Part shown: positions 4,918 to 5,123 of the stretch, in pieces
Position numbering within the stretch: position 1 is the stretch's first letter
Layout: each line of letters starts with the position of its first letter
Origin: Spirochaetaceae bacterium
GTDB taxonomy: Bacteria > Spirochaetota > Spirochaetia > Treponematales > Breznakiellaceae
Direction of reading: 5' to 3'
DNA length: 5,123 nt
Assembly (NCBI GenBank): GCA_031265015.1
Contig: JAISDG010000222.1
Location: 1-5,123, forward strand
The notes under the pieces: model-generated
The model's input: the letters and a program-made list of their open reading frames with translations, nothing else
What the model was told of the DNA's origin: nothing
The model's database searches: none
Translations under genes and position numbers: made by a program

Positions 4918-5123
4918 AAACAATCTTCCGCGGTACGGCAGCTCTGCCGGGGGTCCCGGACGCCGTATTCCGGCCGCAGCCGGTCCAGCACTTCGGCAGG
5001 TTTTCCGTCCTCCCGGATTTTGCCCCGGTCCAGGATCACCAGGCGGTCCGCCAGGGCCAGTACTTTTTCCAGTTCATGGGTAAGGATGATCAGGGTGATC
5101 CCTTCCTCCTTCAATGTCCTGAT
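4905..5123 (-). CDS. ecfA: ECF transporter ATP-binding protein, C-terminal end (truncated by window)
   Basis: The last 72 residues of an ABC ATPase; the frame stays open to the right edge, so the true start and the Walker A, signature and Walker B motifs lie beyond it. What is visible is the end of the nucleotide-binding domain: 'EEGITLIILTHELEKVLALADRLVILDRGKI', with the H-loop His in 'LTHEL', then 'REDGKPAEVL'. After this only about 26 residues remain, ending 'DCLWLP'. This lacks the longer C-terminal extension I associate with paired EcfA1/EcfA2 ATPases and so looks more like single-ATPase BioM/CbiO systems (inference). It hydrolyses ATP at the membrane to drive uptake through EcfT, whose gene overlaps its 3' end. 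An S-component gene such as bioY may lie further right but cannot be seen. Confidence 0.9.
   Translation of the reverse strand: MRTLKEEGITLIILTHELEKVLALADRLVILDRGKIREDGKPAEVLDRLRPEYGVRDPRQSCRTAEDCLWLP
4925..4929 (-). promoter_or_regulatory. Ribosome binding site that decides the ecfT start
   Basis: On the minus strand GGAAG lies inside the end of ecfA, seven bases before the GTG at 4917-4915 but only one base before the TTG at 4923-4921. The spacing favours GTG as the start of ecfT. Confidence 0.6.

Overview
This window is an ordinary chromosomal segment of a bacterium, most likely a spirochaete of the treponeme branch. The main clue is the chemotaxis-receptor tail at the left edge: its 'GSEQINVTVNRVNEIS' and 'QEENIRNAMEEQG' stretches are phrasing I associate with treponemal receptors. 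The high GC of most genes would suit the GC-richer insect-gut or free-living relatives better than the host pathogens. This placement is inference from sequence style, not a database result.

From left to right, a truncated methyl-accepting chemotaxis protein (+, ends at 368) converges on rsmG (-, 463-1158), a 16S rRNA G527 N7-methyltransferase. The 94-base gap between them holds a strong imperfect hairpin. rsmG is divergent from tyrS (+, 1264-2532), tyrosyl-tRNA synthetase, across a 105-base spacer. In that spacer, promoter-like hexamers can be read on both strands, and both would start transcription almost exactly at the ATG. Next comes a markedly AT-rich gene (+, 2607-3206) for a secreted protein with a C-terminal bacterial SH3-like domain and no recognised function. 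It is followed by a GC-rich gene (+, 3315-4121) for a predicted lipoprotein zinc protease of the M48 family. Converging on it from the right is the end of an ECF-type vitamin/metal uptake operon on the minus strand: the tail of an ATPase (4905-5123, cut by the window edge) overlapping the start of the transmembrane T component (4204-4917).

Translation (RsmG, TyrS), envelope proteolysis, chemotaxis and micronutrient uptake sit side by side, with no sign that they form one system. The only clear co-transcribed pair is ecfA-ecfT. I saw no tRNA or rRNA gene, CRISPR array, insertion sequence, phage gene or toxin-antitoxin pair. All intergenic gaps are under 110 bases. I found no convincing undescribed biological system. 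The points worth a second look are modest: possible leaderless divergent promoters, the AT-rich SH3 gene as a compositional outlier, a Gln where RsmG usually has a conserved Lys, and a few hairpins and short repeats between genes.
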